A DNA stretch of 64,000 nt from Betaproteobacteria bacterium. Its GTDB lineage: Bacteria; Pseudomonadota; Gammaproteobacteria; Burkholderiales; Casimicrobiaceae. Positions 27,051 to 36,941 of the stretch are shown here, in pieces. The translations under genes and the position numbers were made by a program. Within the stretch, counting starts at the first letter, position 1. The number at the start of each line of letters is the position of its first letter. The notes below the pieces were generated by a model. That model did no database searches, was not told the origin of the DNA, and saw only the letters and a program-made list of their open reading frames with translations. Location: positions 294,636 to 358,635 of the forward strand of contig JAAFJA010000004.1 of assembly GCA_013298765.1 (NCBI GenBank), given 5' to 3'.

Positions 27051-28385
27051 TTATTTTTTAGATGACCACACGCCAGGATCATCCAGCGCGGCGATTAGCG
27101 CAAGTCCGTAAGCAATGGATTCCAGCTGGTCGCCCGTCTCGATTTTTGCGGGATCAAACTGTCGTTCAAACAGAGTCCGAACCGACGGAACGAACGAGGT
27201 TCCGCCTGTTAGGAAAACGCGATCAACCTGATTTGCCGTCAGTTGCGCTTTAGTGAGCGCTTGCTCTACGGCGCCTTCGATCGCGGTCAGATCATCGGCG
27301 ATCCAGCGTTCAAACTCTCGGCGCTCGATCCTTGCGTTCAGCGTGAAAGCGCCTTCGCCGCCCGTTGCCGCAAAGGAAAACTCAGTCGACTGTGCATGGG
27401 AAAGCGCGGTCTTGGCGTCGGCCACCGCCTTGTAAAGCGGATAACCCAGATCGTTTTCGATGATCGCCAAGAATTTGGCGAGCCCGTCACGCTCAATCGC
27501 GTAGCGCCAAAAATCGCGCAGTTCGCGCAACACTTTGGGGGATTTCATCAGCGCGAGCTGGCTCCATTGCGCAAAGCGATGGTGATAGTGCGTCGGCACT
27601 TCGAGCAGCTTATCGATGCTTTTGTAAGCCGCGCGGTAACCCAACTGCGGGAGTATCGCGTGCTCAAGAATGCGGTAGTCGAACACGTCGCCCGCCACGG
27701 CAACACCCGAATGAGAGAGCGGGATCGAGCGCAAGCCGCTCGCGCTCGGTTCGAATCGGATGATGGAAAAGTCGCTCGTGCCGCCGCCAAAGTCGGCAAC
27801 GAGCACCGTCGCCGCCTGCGTCAAACGTTGTGCATAGAAGTAGGCAGCTGCGACGGGTTCGTACACATAGATGATCTCTTCGACACCGAGCGATCGCAGC
27901 GCTCGCTCATAGCGGGCAAGTGCGAGCAATTCGTCTGCGTTGGTGCCTGCGAACGCAACGGGACGGCCCACTACCAAGCGTTTCGGAAATTCGGCTAACT
28001 CGCCATCTGTGTGCGCACGCAGTTTTTCTAAGAATGCAGAAAGCAGCAATTCGAAGGTGAACTTGCGGCCATGAATAAACGTATCGGAAAACAGCGGGCT
28101 CGCAGCGAAGGTCTTGAACGATTGCAAAAAGCGGCAATCGGTCGGATCGTCGATGAAATGCTCAATCGCCCAAGGCCCAGCTTCAAAACGAAGATCGAGC
28201 ACATCATTGTGATCCTCTTCCCAAAAGCACATCGCTGAGCGGAACGTGGAATAGACCTGGTTGCTGCGGGTCGATTGCAGCTTGAACGGAAGCACGGACG
28301 CAACCCCGGTTATTGAGGCGGTCGCAACCACGGTGTTGGTCGTGCCAAAGTCGAGGCCAACGGCGAAGGGAGCGGGTGCGAGCAT
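27051..28385 (-). CDS. Hsp70-family protein (YegD-like)
   Basis: 444-aa actin-fold ATPase. Phosphate-1 motif GLDFGTTNTVVA is at the N-terminus, VYEPVAAAYFYAQRL is a connector helix, VLVADFGGGTSDFSII is phosphate-2, and VFLTGGTSFVPSVRTLF is the adenosine motif. It stops where DnaK would start its substrate-binding domain, so it is a short YegD-like relative rather than DnaK. Partners and clients are unknown. It lies upstream of rpoH on the same strand; no DnaJ or GrpE gene is nearby. Confidence 0.9.
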   Translation of the reverse strand: MLAPAPFAVGLDFGTTNTVVATASITGVASVLPFKLQSTRSNQVYSTFRSAMCFWEEDHNDVLDLRFEAGPWAIEHFIDDPTDCRFLQSFKTFAASPLFSDTFIHGRKFTFELLLSAFLEKLRAHTDGELAEFPKRLVVGRPVAFAGTNADELLALARYERALRSLGVEEIIYVYEPVAAAYFYAQRLTQAATVLVADFGGGTSDFSIIRFEPSASGLRSIPLSHSGVAVAGDVFDYRILEHAILPQLGYRAAYKSIDKLLEVPTHYHHRFAQWSQLALMKSPKVLRELRDFWRYAIERDGLAKFLAIIENDLGYPLYKAVADAKTALSHAQSTEFSFAATGGEGAFTLNARIERREFERWIADDLTAIEGAVEQALTKAQLTANQVDRVFLTGGTSFVPSVRTLFERQFDPAKIETGDQLESIAYGLALIAALDDPGVWSSKK

Positions 28386-28502
28386 GAAAAGCGAAAAGCC
28401 TCCCGAACAGCTGCGACAAGCGCGAGGCCGTGGGAGGCATTGATTCGGGAAGCGGCGGGGGAGAGATTGTAGGGCTAACGCCTCAATTCGCCGACGCTCA
28501 GC

Positions 28503-29459
28503 TTAGTCCGCGAGGGCGCAGAAGCTCGTACCTTGGTCAACCCAGCCTCTCGCTTTCATTGCCTCAACAAGCGCCGTATCGGTGACATACCGATAGCGCG
28601 CAGGTTCGCTCGGAGAAGGGGATGCGAAATGCATGCGACGCACAAACACCACATCTGTTCCAGTGCACGTCACAAAGCCCAGGTTCAAAACATCTCGCCG
28701 CTTTGCATAGAACGCAACCCCCTCGTTTACAAAGCGCGTGTTAGGTTCGCCCGCTGGACGTCCAGCAGCAATCTCCGCAAGGTCGGCGGTATAGAAGTGT
28801 GTCGGAGGACGCCCAGGTGCACCGCCAAAAAAGCGGTAGACCGGCACCAGGTCACTCCCTACCCGCGGCACTCGGAAGGAATTTGAAGTGTGCACCCACC
28901 TTCCACCCACAGCGCCATTAGTCACAGCATTCGTTTCCGAAGCGACTGCGAGCAAAAGATGCGCCTCAAGCGTTCTCCCAGGCCGATCAGGTGTCCCGCT
29001 CGCATCGCGAACTGTCGTGGCAAATTCACGAATGAGTATGTATGGCTTGGGTAATACGCCTGGAAACGCACTGCCGTAGCTCGAGGTGGAATCCTCGACG
29101 AAAGCGATCTTCTTGCCTCTCGCACAAACCGTGGTCTCGAGTGCCGATGTTTGGTAGTAGCGGTATTCAACCTGGGGAATTGAGGTTCTTTCGGCGCGCC
29201 AAACCGGCACGTTAAATTGCGAAAGCGGCGTTACAAAGAGAAATTGGTCAGTCGTGTTGTAAAAGTTGCCGTGGCTATCCACGTTTAAGTACACCACATC
29301 CGCTCCGGCGAAATCGCTCGGCTGGCTCGCAGACACCGTACAGCTCGGCAGTTGCTCTGAGACAGAGCCGCTACTAATCGTACTCGCCGTCGCGGAGACA
29401 AACGTTGCGACCGTGACGGCCAAGCGTCTCAGGTTGTTGCGATTCCATGTATCGCCCAT
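28503..29459 (-). CDS. Secreted DUF5648-type protein
   Basis: 318 aa from the ATG at 29459, with GAGAGGAAAC just upstream; the longer frame is rejected. A signal peptide RRLAVTVATFVSATAST leads into a region with several Cys. The C-terminal half has the DUF5648-like pattern VYRFFGGAPGRPPTHFYTAD and a closing VDQGTSFCA. The DUF5648 unit often sits in extracellular or surface proteins of unknown function. It is divergent from the ABC transporter gene. Confidence 0.68.
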   Translation of the reverse strand: MGDTWNRNNLRRLAVTVATFVSATASTISSGSVSEQLPSCTVSASQPSDFAGADVVYLNVDSHGNFYNTTDQFLFVTPLSQFNVPVWRAERTSIPQVEYRYYQTSALETTVCARGKKIAFVEDSTSSYGSAFPGVLPKPYILIREFATTVRDASGTPDRPGRTLEAHLLLAVASETNAVTNGAVGGRWVHTSNSFRVPRVGSDLVPVYRFFGGAPGRPPTHFYTADLAEIAAGRPAGEPNTRFVNEGVAFYAKRRDVLNLGFVTCTGTDVVFVRRMHFASPSPSEPARYRYVTDTALVEAMKARGWVDQGTSFCALAD

Positions 29460-29583
29460 AAGTTTCCTCTCGATCCTATCGACTATCAATCCCCCCGTCT
29501 CGGAAGCATATGACGCTTTCCCGGGTTGTCGCCATCCATGCGCAATGAACTTTGTGTCGCTAAGGGCTTGAAAATCTAATTCA

Positions 29584-31392
29584 ATGACTATCTCTAAAAA
29601 ACCCCAACAAGCCGCCACCCTCGCCTTCATGTGGCCTTTCGTGAAGCCGTATTGGAAGCGTTTGTTGTTTGCGATGTTCGGGCTCGCGCTTGCCGCAGCG
29701 GCGGTGCTTGCGATTGGCGAAGGCTTGAAGCGGGTGATCGATCAAGGGTTCGCGGCGCAGAATGTGGCGCAGCTCGACAAGATTTTGCTCGTCATGTGCG
29801 CACTCGCGCTTGCGCAGGGGGTCGGTGTCTACATTCGTTTTTCCAACATCGCGTGGATCAACAATCGCGTCGTCAATGACATTCGCCAGAAGATTTATTC
29901 GCACCTGCTAACGCTGTCTCCTGCATTCTTCGAGAAAGAGCGCGTCGGCGATGTGCTCTCTCGCCTTTCGAACGATACGCAAGTGCTTGAAGGTGTGGTG
30001 TCCTCTGCGTTCTCGTGGGCGCTGCGAAACCTGGTGATGATGCTAGGCGCGCTCGTGATGCTTGCGATCACCTCATTCAAACTGCTCGGGCTTGTGTTGA
30101 TCGGTACACCGCTCATCATCGCGCCCGTGGTGATTTTGGGGCGTCGAGTGCAGCGCCTTGCGAAGGCATCGCAAGATCGTTTGGCGGAAGCGCTCGCACG
30201 GGGCGACGAAACGATTCATGCGGTGCGCACCGTGCAGGCGTATGCGCGCGAAGATTTTGAGAAGCAGCGCTTTTCTGAACGCATCAACGCGCTCTTCTCA
30301 AACGCGGCAGAGCGAGAGCGAAACAGCGCCATGCTCACTGCGATTGTGATCGTGCTTGCTTTCGTTGGTATCTCGTTGATTTTGTGGATCGGCGGGCGCG
30401 ATGTGCTCGCGGGCAACATGACGGCCGGACAGCTCTCTGCATTTGTGTTTTACGCGGTGATCGTGGCAACGGCCGTGGGTGCAATTGCGGAGGTGTTTGG
30501 CCAACTGAAGCGAGCGGCGGGCGCGAGTGAACGCATTCGCGAACTTCTTGCAGCAGTGAGTGAGATTCGCTCGCCAGCGGAAAACACATCCACCGCCTCA
30601 ATCAACGCATCGTTAGCCACAGACGCTCTTCCCCCATTAGATAAGGGCAAGGACGCCGTTTCATTTAATAACGTTTCCTTTTCTTATCCAACCCGTGCCC
30701 AGACAAAATCGTTGGATTCGTTCAATTTTTCGGTTAAACAAGGAGAAGTCGTTGCGCTGGTCGGCCCAAGCGGCGCGGGGAAGAGTACCGTCTTCCAACT
30801 GCTGCTTCGCTTTTACGATCCGCAGAGCGGCGAAATTCGTCTGAACGGTCGGGCGCTTCGCGAATACGATCTCACAACGCTGCGCTCGAAGATGGCGCTC
30901 GTCTCGCAAGACCCGGTGATCTTCTCTGATTCGCTCTTTGAAAACGTACGCTATGGGCGCTTGGAGGCAACGAAAGAAGAAGTGCTCGCCGCCTGCGCCG
31001 CCGCGCACGTGACCGAATTCGCCGAGCAACTCCCGCAAGGGTTTGACACCACGCTCGGTGAACGCGGCGTGTTGCTCTCTGGCGGTCAACGTCAACGCGT
31101 CGCCATTGCCCGCGCCATCCTTGCTGATCGACCGATCCTTTTGCTCGATGAAGCCACCAGCGCACTCGATTCAGAAAGCGAAGCGCTCGTCACCGATGCG
31201 CTCGAAAACATCGCGCGCAAACACACAACACTCGTCATCGCACATCGCCTTTCTACGGTACAAAACGCGGATCGCATCGTGGTCATCGATGAAGGCCGCG
31301 TCGTCGCCGAAGGCACGCATGCCGAGCTTATGCAAAGCTCACCGTTGTACTCGCGACTCGCGACGTTGCAATTGCAGGCGTACGACTTGTAG
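29584..31392 (+). CDS. ABC exporter, fused permease-ATPase (ABCB/MsbA-like)
   Basis: 602-aa half-transporter expected to work as a homodimer in the inner membrane. Residues 20-330 form the six-helix exporter domain. The nucleotide-binding domain has Walker A GPSGAGKST near 394-402, a Q-loop (LVSQDPVIF), signature LSGGQRQR near 498, Walker B ILLLDEATSALD near 518 and switch His in IAHRLSTVQ. All catalytic motifs are intact. The substrate is unknown: lipids or hydrophobic drugs are typical of the class. No partner gene adjoins. Confidence 0.92.
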   Translation: MTISKKPQQAATLAFMWPFVKPYWKRLLFAMFGLALAAAAVLAIGEGLKRVIDQGFAAQNVAQLDKILLVMCALALAQGVGVYIRFSNIAWINNRVVNDIRQKIYSHLLTLSPAFFEKERVGDVLSRLSNDTQVLEGVVSSAFSWALRNLVMMLGALVMLAITSFKLLGLVLIGTPLIIAPVVILGRRVQRLAKASQDRLAEALARGDETIHAVRTVQAYAREDFEKQRFSERINALFSNAAERERNSAMLTAIVIVLAFVGISLILWIGGRDVLAGNMTAGQLSAFVFYAVIVATAVGAIAEVFGQLKRAAGASERIRELLAAVSEIRSPAENTSTASINASLATDALPPLDKGKDAVSFNNVSFSYPTRAQTKSLDSFNFSVKQGEVVALVGPSGAGKSTVFQLLLRFYDPQSGEIRLNGRALREYDLTTLRSKMALVSQDPVIFSDSLFENVRYGRLEATKEEVLAACAAAHVTEFAEQLPQGFDTTLGERGVLLSGGQRQRVAIARAILADRPILLLDEATSALDSESEALVTDALENIARKHTTLVIAHRLSTVQNADRIVVIDEGRVVAEGTHAELMQSSPLYSRLATLQLQAYDL

Positions 31393-31706
31393 CTTGCTAC
31401 CCGTCGCGTGAAAGCACTCAGTTCATCGAAACCTAGCCACGGGCCGCGCAAGCATTTCTAACTGAGCCAATTTAACGCTGCCATGTCGAAACAATCCGAA
31501 CATGGCCCGCGCTGTTCACCTCGCTGCCGTTGGTCGGTAAGCTGTTCCTGATGCGCATTCGTCGAAAGATTATTGTCTCGCCAAGCATCGAGTGCGCGAG
31601 GTCAACGAAAGATGCGAGAAGGCCAGCCGTAGCTAGGTAGTAGTTTATTGGGTGTGAAGAGTGCGCGAGCGTGTGCAGTCGATCTTTCCAACTTCCAGAT
31701 TGAGTC
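31393..31706. other. Intergenic region between ABC exporter and RidA genes
   Basis: About 310 bp between convergent genes. No open frame of note, no clear T-tailed hairpin and no repeat recognised. Confidence 0.5.
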
Positions 31707-32126
31707 TCAAATTAACTCAGTCGATGATTTGCCTTTGCACGCGATTGCCTCAACTTCGACAAACCACGACGGATCGACTAGTTGAGATACGAATATGGCG
31801 GTGGACGCTGGGCGGTGCGAGCCGAGGTGCTTAATTCTTGCAGCGCGAACCGCGTCGCCGTCTTGCCCCGCCACCATGAAGGTAGTGAGCTTGATGATGT
31901 CAGTTGTCTCTAAATGATGTGCTCGGAGTAAGGTTACGATGTTGCCGAAGACTTGATCGGCTTGCTCTCCGATTGATTCGGGCGTTCTGCCATCCGCGCG
32001 TACCCCCAGTTGGCCGGAAATGAACAACAGCTCTGCGCCTTCTGGTACGCGTACTGTGTGACTGTACAAGCCGAGCGGCGGGTGCACATCGGGAGGGTTA
32101 GAAAAGGTCAATGGCATTGTTTTCAT
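31707..32126 (-). CDS. RidA-family protein
   Basis: 139 aa. It has the RidA/YjgF signature: LLFISGQLGV, LETTDIIKLTTFMV, and HRPASTAIFVSQLVDP ahead of WFVEVEAIA. RidA proteins deaminate reactive enamines and imines. The Arg in HRPAST may be the catalytic one, but the subfamily is uncertain because many Rid relatives act in specialised catabolism. It is monocistronic. Confidence 0.85.
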   Translation of the reverse strand: MKTMPLTFSNPPDVHPPLGLYSHTVRVPEGAELLFISGQLGVRADGRTPESIGEQADQVFGNIVTLLRAHHLETTDIIKLTTFMVAGQDGDAVRAARIKHLGSHRPASTAIFVSQLVDPSWFVEVEAIACKGKSSTELI

Positions 32127-32326
32127 TCACGATTGGAAACGCAAAGAATAGCCTTGCTTGGCTCCCGTTCGCGATGCGTTTAGCTAGGGCAAAATGTGAT
32201 GGGTGAACCGACCGCGGATCAACCCGACGACGCGCCAATTTCTCGCTGAAATACACGCTTCGCGATTTCGTGGTAAGTTACGTATCCAAGACGCATTTTC
32301 GCGTACCAGGGAATAGGTGTTTACCG

Positions 32327-32905
32327 ATGTCGCTAGCGATCTTGGCTCTTGATTCCGGCGGGCAACCGAAAGGGTGGATGACACCCGAAACGGCGGTGTG
32401 CCAATACGCGCGTGGCAACGTGGTGTGGTCGCTCGGCGAGGTGGTGCTCACCTTCCGCGGCGGTATCCAACGAAAAAACGGTGAACGAAGCGTGATCGAA
32501 GTCTCGTCGATCATCGCATGCGAAGGCGAACACAAACACAGCACCTGGAGCCCCGTCTCGGCGCTTCCTGGGCGCGACAATCGATTGCTCTTCGCACGCG
32601 ATCGCCATATCTGCGGATACTGCGGCGACGAATTCCCAGAATCTGAACTTACGCGTGATCACATCATTCCGCGCTCGCAACACGGGAAAGACACCTGGGA
32701 AAACTGCGTCACCGCCTGTCGTGATTGCAATCTTTCAAAAGCGGGCCGCACGCCCGAACAAGCCGGGCTGCGTTTGCTCTATGTGCCTTATCGCCCAGTG
32801 AAAAGCGAAAAGCTGATCCTCGCCAATCGACACATCCTGGCGGATCAAATGGAATACCTGCAAGCGCTCGCGAAGACGCATAAGAAATTGATGCGGGCTG
32901 CGTAA
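32327..32905 (+). CDS. HNH endonuclease
   Basis: 192 aa from the ATG at 32327; the longer frame to 32270 has no better ribosome site. The HNH core is complete: ICGYCGDEF, LTRDHIIPRSQHGKDTWENC, then TACRDCNLSKAGRTPEQAG, giving two zinc Cys pairs, the DH dyad and the Asn. This is the widespread chromosomal HNH type (about 185-190 aa in Betaproteobacteria), whose role is not known. It is followed 6 nt later by the unknown secreted-protein gene. Confidence 0.85.
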   Translation: MSLAILALDSGGQPKGWMTPETAVCQYARGNVVWSLGEVVLTFRGGIQRKNGERSVIEVSSIIACEGEHKHSTWSPVSALPGRDNRLLFARDRHICGYCGDEFPESELTRDHIIPRSQHGKDTWENCVTACRDCNLSKAGRTPEQAGLRLLYVPYRPVKSEKLILANRHILADQMEYLQALAKTHKKLMRAA

Positions 32906-32911
32906 GGGCCT

Positions 32912-33574
32912 ATGAGAGTTAGCGTCACTCTAGCGATTCTCTTGCTGGCGCTGTCGTCCGCAAGCTTTGGCGAGGGCATACCGGTAAATCGCGAAACATG
33001 GCAGCTAACCACGCCCGCAGAATTGATAGCGATTTCAGAGAGCCAGCGCGAAGAGATAGATGTATACGGCACCCTCACGCTAGACTCAAAGCAGTGGAAG
33101 CGTCTACAACGTAAACATCCTAGTATCAGCAAGCGGGTGACTGTCGTCCCATTGAACTACGACGACTGTACTTGCGGCATGTCGAATTACGTAATCCGCA
33201 CCGCCCCGCTCGAAGTCGCGTTTCCGCTGCACATCTCTCTACGGCGGGTCAGTTCTGTCAAGGAGCTTCTTGAGTCTGATTTTGAGGATAACACTGAGAA
33301 CCAATCTCACTTATACGTGCGTATCGATGGGCTCGGTCGAGCGTACGTGCACGGTACGCGATTTTCCCTGAAGCAGATCGAAGACTTTCTCAAGCATCCA
33401 ATGGAATCTTTCAAAACCAAGAAAGACAAAACGCTTGTAATTTACGACGCTGGCCCGTCGACGGGTTTCACCCCGGCAAGCCAGAAGCGTGTGGATAAAT
33501 TGATCGTCGCCGCACAGAAGTACGGGTGGCAAGCAACCCAGATCGGGCACCCGTATCTGACGGGGACTCGCTAA
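32912..33574 (+). CDS. Hypothetical exported protein
   Basis: 220 aa. A signal peptide covers residues 1-20 (VTLAILLLALSSASFG). The mature region has a DDCTCGM Cys pair and a C-terminal segment that may be helical. No family is recognised. It starts 6 nt after the HNH gene, so it is probably co-transcribed with it. Confidence 0.65.
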   Translation: MRVSVTLAILLLALSSASFGEGIPVNRETWQLTTPAELIAISESQREEIDVYGTLTLDSKQWKRLQRKHPSISKRVTVVPLNYDDCTCGMSNYVIRTAPLEVAFPLHISLRRVSSVKELLESDFEDNTENQSHLYVRIDGLGRAYVHGTRFSLKQIEDFLKHPMESFKTKKDKTLVIYDAGPSTGFTPASQKRVDKLIVAAQKYGWQATQIGHPYLTGTR

Positions 33575-33674
33575 CGACGCCCGACACCGATTTCGGATAG
33601 GTACCGCTACCCGAATTAGCCTCATCGTTCGAAACGCGCAAGTGAGTGCCACTCGCGGCGGCGATAATCGCGAG

Positions 33675-34556
33675 ATGCGCCAACTCCCCCTCGCTGCCGC
33701 GCTCGCGGCGCTCATCAATGCCTCCGTGTGGGGGCTTTCCTGGATTCCGCTCAAGTACCTTGAGAAACAAGGCATGCCTTCGCTGTGGGCGACGTTTTTT
33801 GTGTTTTTGTTGTGCTCGATCGCAGTGATCGTTGCGCGCCGAAGCGCGCCGCGTGCGCTGTGGCAAAACAAGGCGCTCTGGTGGCTAGTGCTCGCGGCGG
33901 GTGGGACCAATGCCTGCTTCAACATCGCACTCGCGCAAGGCGATGTGGTGCGATGCATATTGCTTTTCTATTTGATGCCAATGTGGGTGGTGCCGCTTGC
34001 GCGCTGGCTATTGAATGAACCGGTGACGCTCGCAGCGCTCGTGCGCATCGCGCTCGCGCTTGCAGGCGCGTCGCTCGTGTTGGGCGATGGACAATTCATC
34101 GCGCCTATTCCGCACTCAATTCCCGATTGGTTGGCGGTTGCGGGCGGCGCATTCTTCGCGTTGAACAATGTGATTCTTCGCAAATACAACTCAACGCCGG
34201 AAGACGCGCGCGCGCTTGGTATGTTCTTGGGCGCTGTTGTGATTGCGCCGATGACGATTTTTGCGCTTTCGTTCACCGCTCATCCGATGGTGCTGAACGC
34301 AACGCCGGTCGCGTGGCTCGTGATCCTCGCGTTTGCCGTATTCGTGCTGATTGGAAATCTTGCGTTGCAGTACGGTGCGGGCCGCTTACCTGCAAACGCG
34401 CTGTCGGTGTTAATGCTCTCGGAGATTTTGGTGGCGACAATTTCTTCGTGGCTCGGCGGCGCGGCGACGATCACGGGCGCTACGTTGATCGGCGGCGCGT
34501 TGATCATTAGTGCGTCGTTGCTCGCAGTTTTTTCGAAGAACCCCAGCACTCACTAA
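33675..34556 (+). CDS. EamA/DMT-family transporter
   Basis: 293 aa with ten predicted membrane segments in two repeated halves, as in EamA permeases. The start at MRQLPLAAALAALI places the first helix at residue 5; an upstream GTG would add 11 residues. Substrate unknown (metabolite or amino-acid exporters are typical). Its stop is 4 nt before the alpha/beta hydrolase start, suggesting an operon. Confidence 0.85.
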   Translation: MRQLPLAAALAALINASVWGLSWIPLKYLEKQGMPSLWATFFVFLLCSIAVIVARRSAPRALWQNKALWWLVLAAGGTNACFNIALAQGDVVRCILLFYLMPMWVVPLARWLLNEPVTLAALVRIALALAGASLVLGDGQFIAPIPHSIPDWLAVAGGAFFALNNVILRKYNSTPEDARALGMFLGAVVIAPMTIFALSFTAHPMVLNATPVAWLVILAFAVFVLIGNLALQYGAGRLPANALSVLMLSEILVATISSWLGGAATITGATLIGGALIISASLLAVFSKNPSTH

Positions 34557-34560
34557 CGTC

Positions 34561-35412
34561 ATGATCCCGAACCTTCCGCTCGAAGAACTCGCTCGTCGTT
34601 ACAACAATGGACTGGCCGTGCCGGATTGGCGCGAAACGCTCTTGCCGCGCTGGCAGCAGGAAAGTGAAGCCATTCGCACGAACGCGGGTGGCGCGCGAAA
34701 CGTCGCCTACCGTACAGGTGAGCGAAATCTCTTTGATCTATTCACGCCAAAGGGCGATGCGCCTGCGAACGGCTGGCCAACGTTCTTCTTCATCCACGGC
34801 GGCTATTGGCAGTATCTGTGGAAAAACGATTGGAGCGTGATCGCGAAGCCGTTTGTTGAGCGCGGTTATGCGGCGGTGATCGTGGGCTACACGCTCTGCC
34901 CACAAACCACGATTCGCGGGATCGCGAGTGAAATCGAGTCAGCGATTGCGCATGTGTGGACGCACGCGAAAGCGCTGAACGTGAATCGCGATCGTCTTGC
35001 ACTGGCCGGCCATTCGGCGGGCGGGCATCTCACCGGGTGGTGCATGTCAATCGACTGGACGGCGCACGGTTTGCCGCAAACGCCGTTTGTTTCTGCAACG
35101 GCCATCAGCGGGCTTTTCGATCTTGAACCGCTGGTTCCGATCTATTTGAACGACGCGCTCAAGTTAACCAATGAAGAAGCGCTTGCGATGAGCCCGGCGT
35201 ATCGAAAGCGCCTCGTCGACTGCCCGTTCACCGCAACCGTTGGCGGCGCGGAGCTTCCCGAATTCCACCGACAAAATGCATTGATCGGCGAGCACTGGCA
35301 CGGCGTTCATGAGTGGACGCTGCCGGAACTCAATCACTTCACCATCATTGATCAACTCACGCGAAGCGACACGGAGCTTTTTGCGCACATTGCTGGCTCG
35401 CTCGACGGTTAA
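34561..35412 (+). CDS. Alpha/beta hydrolase (esterase / kynurenine-formamidase-like)
   Basis: 283 aa. The oxyanion motif HGGYW, nucleophile motif GHSAGGH (Ser within GxSxGG) and a late LNHFTIIDQL His mark the HSL/KynB-like clade. The start at 34561 is chosen because the longer frame overlaps the transporter. The substrate is not deducible; kynurenine formamidase activity is possible but no other tryptophan-catabolism gene is nearby. Confidence 0.82.
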   Translation: MIPNLPLEELARRYNNGLAVPDWRETLLPRWQQESEAIRTNAGGARNVAYRTGERNLFDLFTPKGDAPANGWPTFFFIHGGYWQYLWKNDWSVIAKPFVERGYAAVIVGYTLCPQTTIRGIASEIESAIAHVWTHAKALNVNRDRLALAGHSAGGHLTGWCMSIDWTAHGLPQTPFVSATAISGLFDLEPLVPIYLNDALKLTNEEALAMSPAYRKRLVDCPFTATVGGAELPEFHRQNALIGEHWHGVHEWTLPELNHFTIIDQLTRSDTELFAHIAGSLDG

Positions 35413-35468
35413 CTGGCGCATCATCGCGGTTTGACGTCGCTTTCGTCGTTTGCGAGCGCTGCGTGAAC

Positions 35469-35488
35469 AGCGCGGTCAAGCCCGCGCC
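35469..35488. repeat. 20-bp palindromic dispersed repeat, copy 1
   Basis: AGCGCGGTCAAGCCCGCGCC is present here and identically at 61704-61723. Its ends can pair (GCGCGG with CCCGCGC). It lies in the roughly 230-bp gap between the hydrolase and cca, along with the palindrome CCAATAATTATTGG near 35516-35530. Confidence 0.75.
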
Positions 35489-35644
35489 TACCAAGACACT
35501 ACTTTTTGCCTTCAGCCAATAATTATTGGGGCTAAGCGCAATTAGATGTGCTTTTCAATGTATCGCAAAAGCACTCTCTAGCCTGTGAATATTCGTGGCT
35601 CTTGCAAAGGATCCATCACTCGCCCTCAGCCGTACAAACAACGC

Positions 35645-36898
35645 TCAGCGCCCAGCGCGAATCGCCTCAATACGCGCCTCTCGCACAGCCTCATGAATGC
35701 GCTCGGGCTTGCCGTCAGTCACGCAGCGTTTCGCAATCGCACCCGCATCGACCGATTGCATTGCGGCGAGCGCCTGCATGGCATCGGCGCGCGCAACGAA
35801 CGGCTCACCTGCGCTCTCAGGCAGACCCACCGCGCGGCGTGAACTTTTATCCGCTTCACACGCGTCCAGCATTTGCTCAAAGCGCTCAGGGCGACGAATC
35901 GCATCGCAACGCATGAGCACATCATGCACCGTCGACGGTTTCATCTCGGCAAGCTTCCCCAAATTGCCATGCTCCGCGGCGACACCGCGCGCAAGCTCTG
36001 CGACGTCACGCTGCACACGCCAACGCTCGCTCAACGCGCGCACGAGTTCAACGCTTCGAAGTTCATGCGCGTGATGCGCGGGAAGAATCTCCTGAGGCGT
36101 CGTGCCCTTTCCCAAATCATGCGTGAGCACTGCAAAGCGCGTCGCAAGCGGCCAGCGCTTATTCGCCGCGTAATCAATCGCCTGCATCACGTGAATGCCG
36201 GTATCAATTTCGGGGTGCCACTTCGCTTTTTGCGGCACGCCCCAGAGTCGATCAATCTCTGGCGCCAGCACCGCGAGCGCACCGCATTCGCGCAACACAT
36301 CAAACATGCGCGAAGGCATCGCCTCCATCAAGCCGCGCGAGAGTTCTTGCCATACGCGCTCAGCAACGAGATGCGCGATCTCGCCTTCAGCAACCAGTTG
36401 TTTGCACAGCGCCATCGTTTCCGGCGCCACACTAAATTCGTGAAACCGCGCCGCGAACCGCGCAAGGCGCAGCACGCGTAGCGGATCTTCGGCAAACGCA
36501 TCGCTCACGTGGCGCAGCGTCTTCGATTGCAAATCTTTCTGGCCGCCGAACGGATCAATGATGTTCGCAGCGGAATCGACAACGTCGCCATCAACCGCAA
36601 GCGCCATCGCGTTCACCGTTAGATCACGACGCCGCAAATCCTCTTCCAGCGTCACCTCGGGCGACGTGTGGAATGTGAATCCGGAGTAGCCACGCCCACT
36701 CTTTCGCTCCGTGCGCGCGAGGGCATATTCCTCTCTCGTCTCAGGATGCAGAAACACCGGAAAATCTTTGCCCACTGCGACAAAACCGGCCGACGTCATT
36801 TGCTCCGGCGTCCCCCCCACCACCACGTAGTCGCGATCCATCGACGGCAAGCCCAAAAGCTTGTCGCGCACGCTGCCGCCGACTTGGTAGGTTTTCAT
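35645..36898 (-). CDS. cca: Multifunctional CCA-adding tRNA nucleotidyltransferase
   Basis: 417 aa from the ATG at 36898. It adds or repairs the 3' CCA of tRNAs. Class II motifs: VGGSVRDKLLG, DRDYVVVGG (metal-binding Asp pair), and EEDLRRRDLTVNAMA. An HD phosphohydrolase domain follows (VLTHDLGKGTTP, HAHELRS), the arrangement of the long gamma/beta-proteobacterial form with phosphatase and phosphodiesterase activity. The length matches (E. coli 412). It is divergent from and slightly overlaps the 5' region of the PIN-like gene. Confidence 0.94.
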   Translation of the reverse strand: MKTYQVGGSVRDKLLGLPSMDRDYVVVGGTPEQMTSAGFVAVGKDFPVFLHPETREEYALARTERKSGRGYSGFTFHTSPEVTLEEDLRRRDLTVNAMALAVDGDVVDSAANIIDPFGGQKDLQSKTLRHVSDAFAEDPLRVLRLARFAARFHEFSVAPETMALCKQLVAEGEIAHLVAERVWQELSRGLMEAMPSRMFDVLRECGALAVLAPEIDRLWGVPQKAKWHPEIDTGIHVMQAIDYAANKRWPLATRFAVLTHDLGKGTTPQEILPAHHAHELRSVELVRALSERWRVQRDVAELARGVAAEHGNLGKLAEMKPSTVHDVLMRCDAIRRPERFEQMLDACEADKSSRRAVGLPESAGEPFVARADAMQALAAMQSVDAGAIAKRCVTDGKPERIHEAVREARIEAIRAGR

Positions 36899-36941
36899 GA
36901 CGCGATTATGCTTGCTGGAGATGGAACACACTGAATGCTCA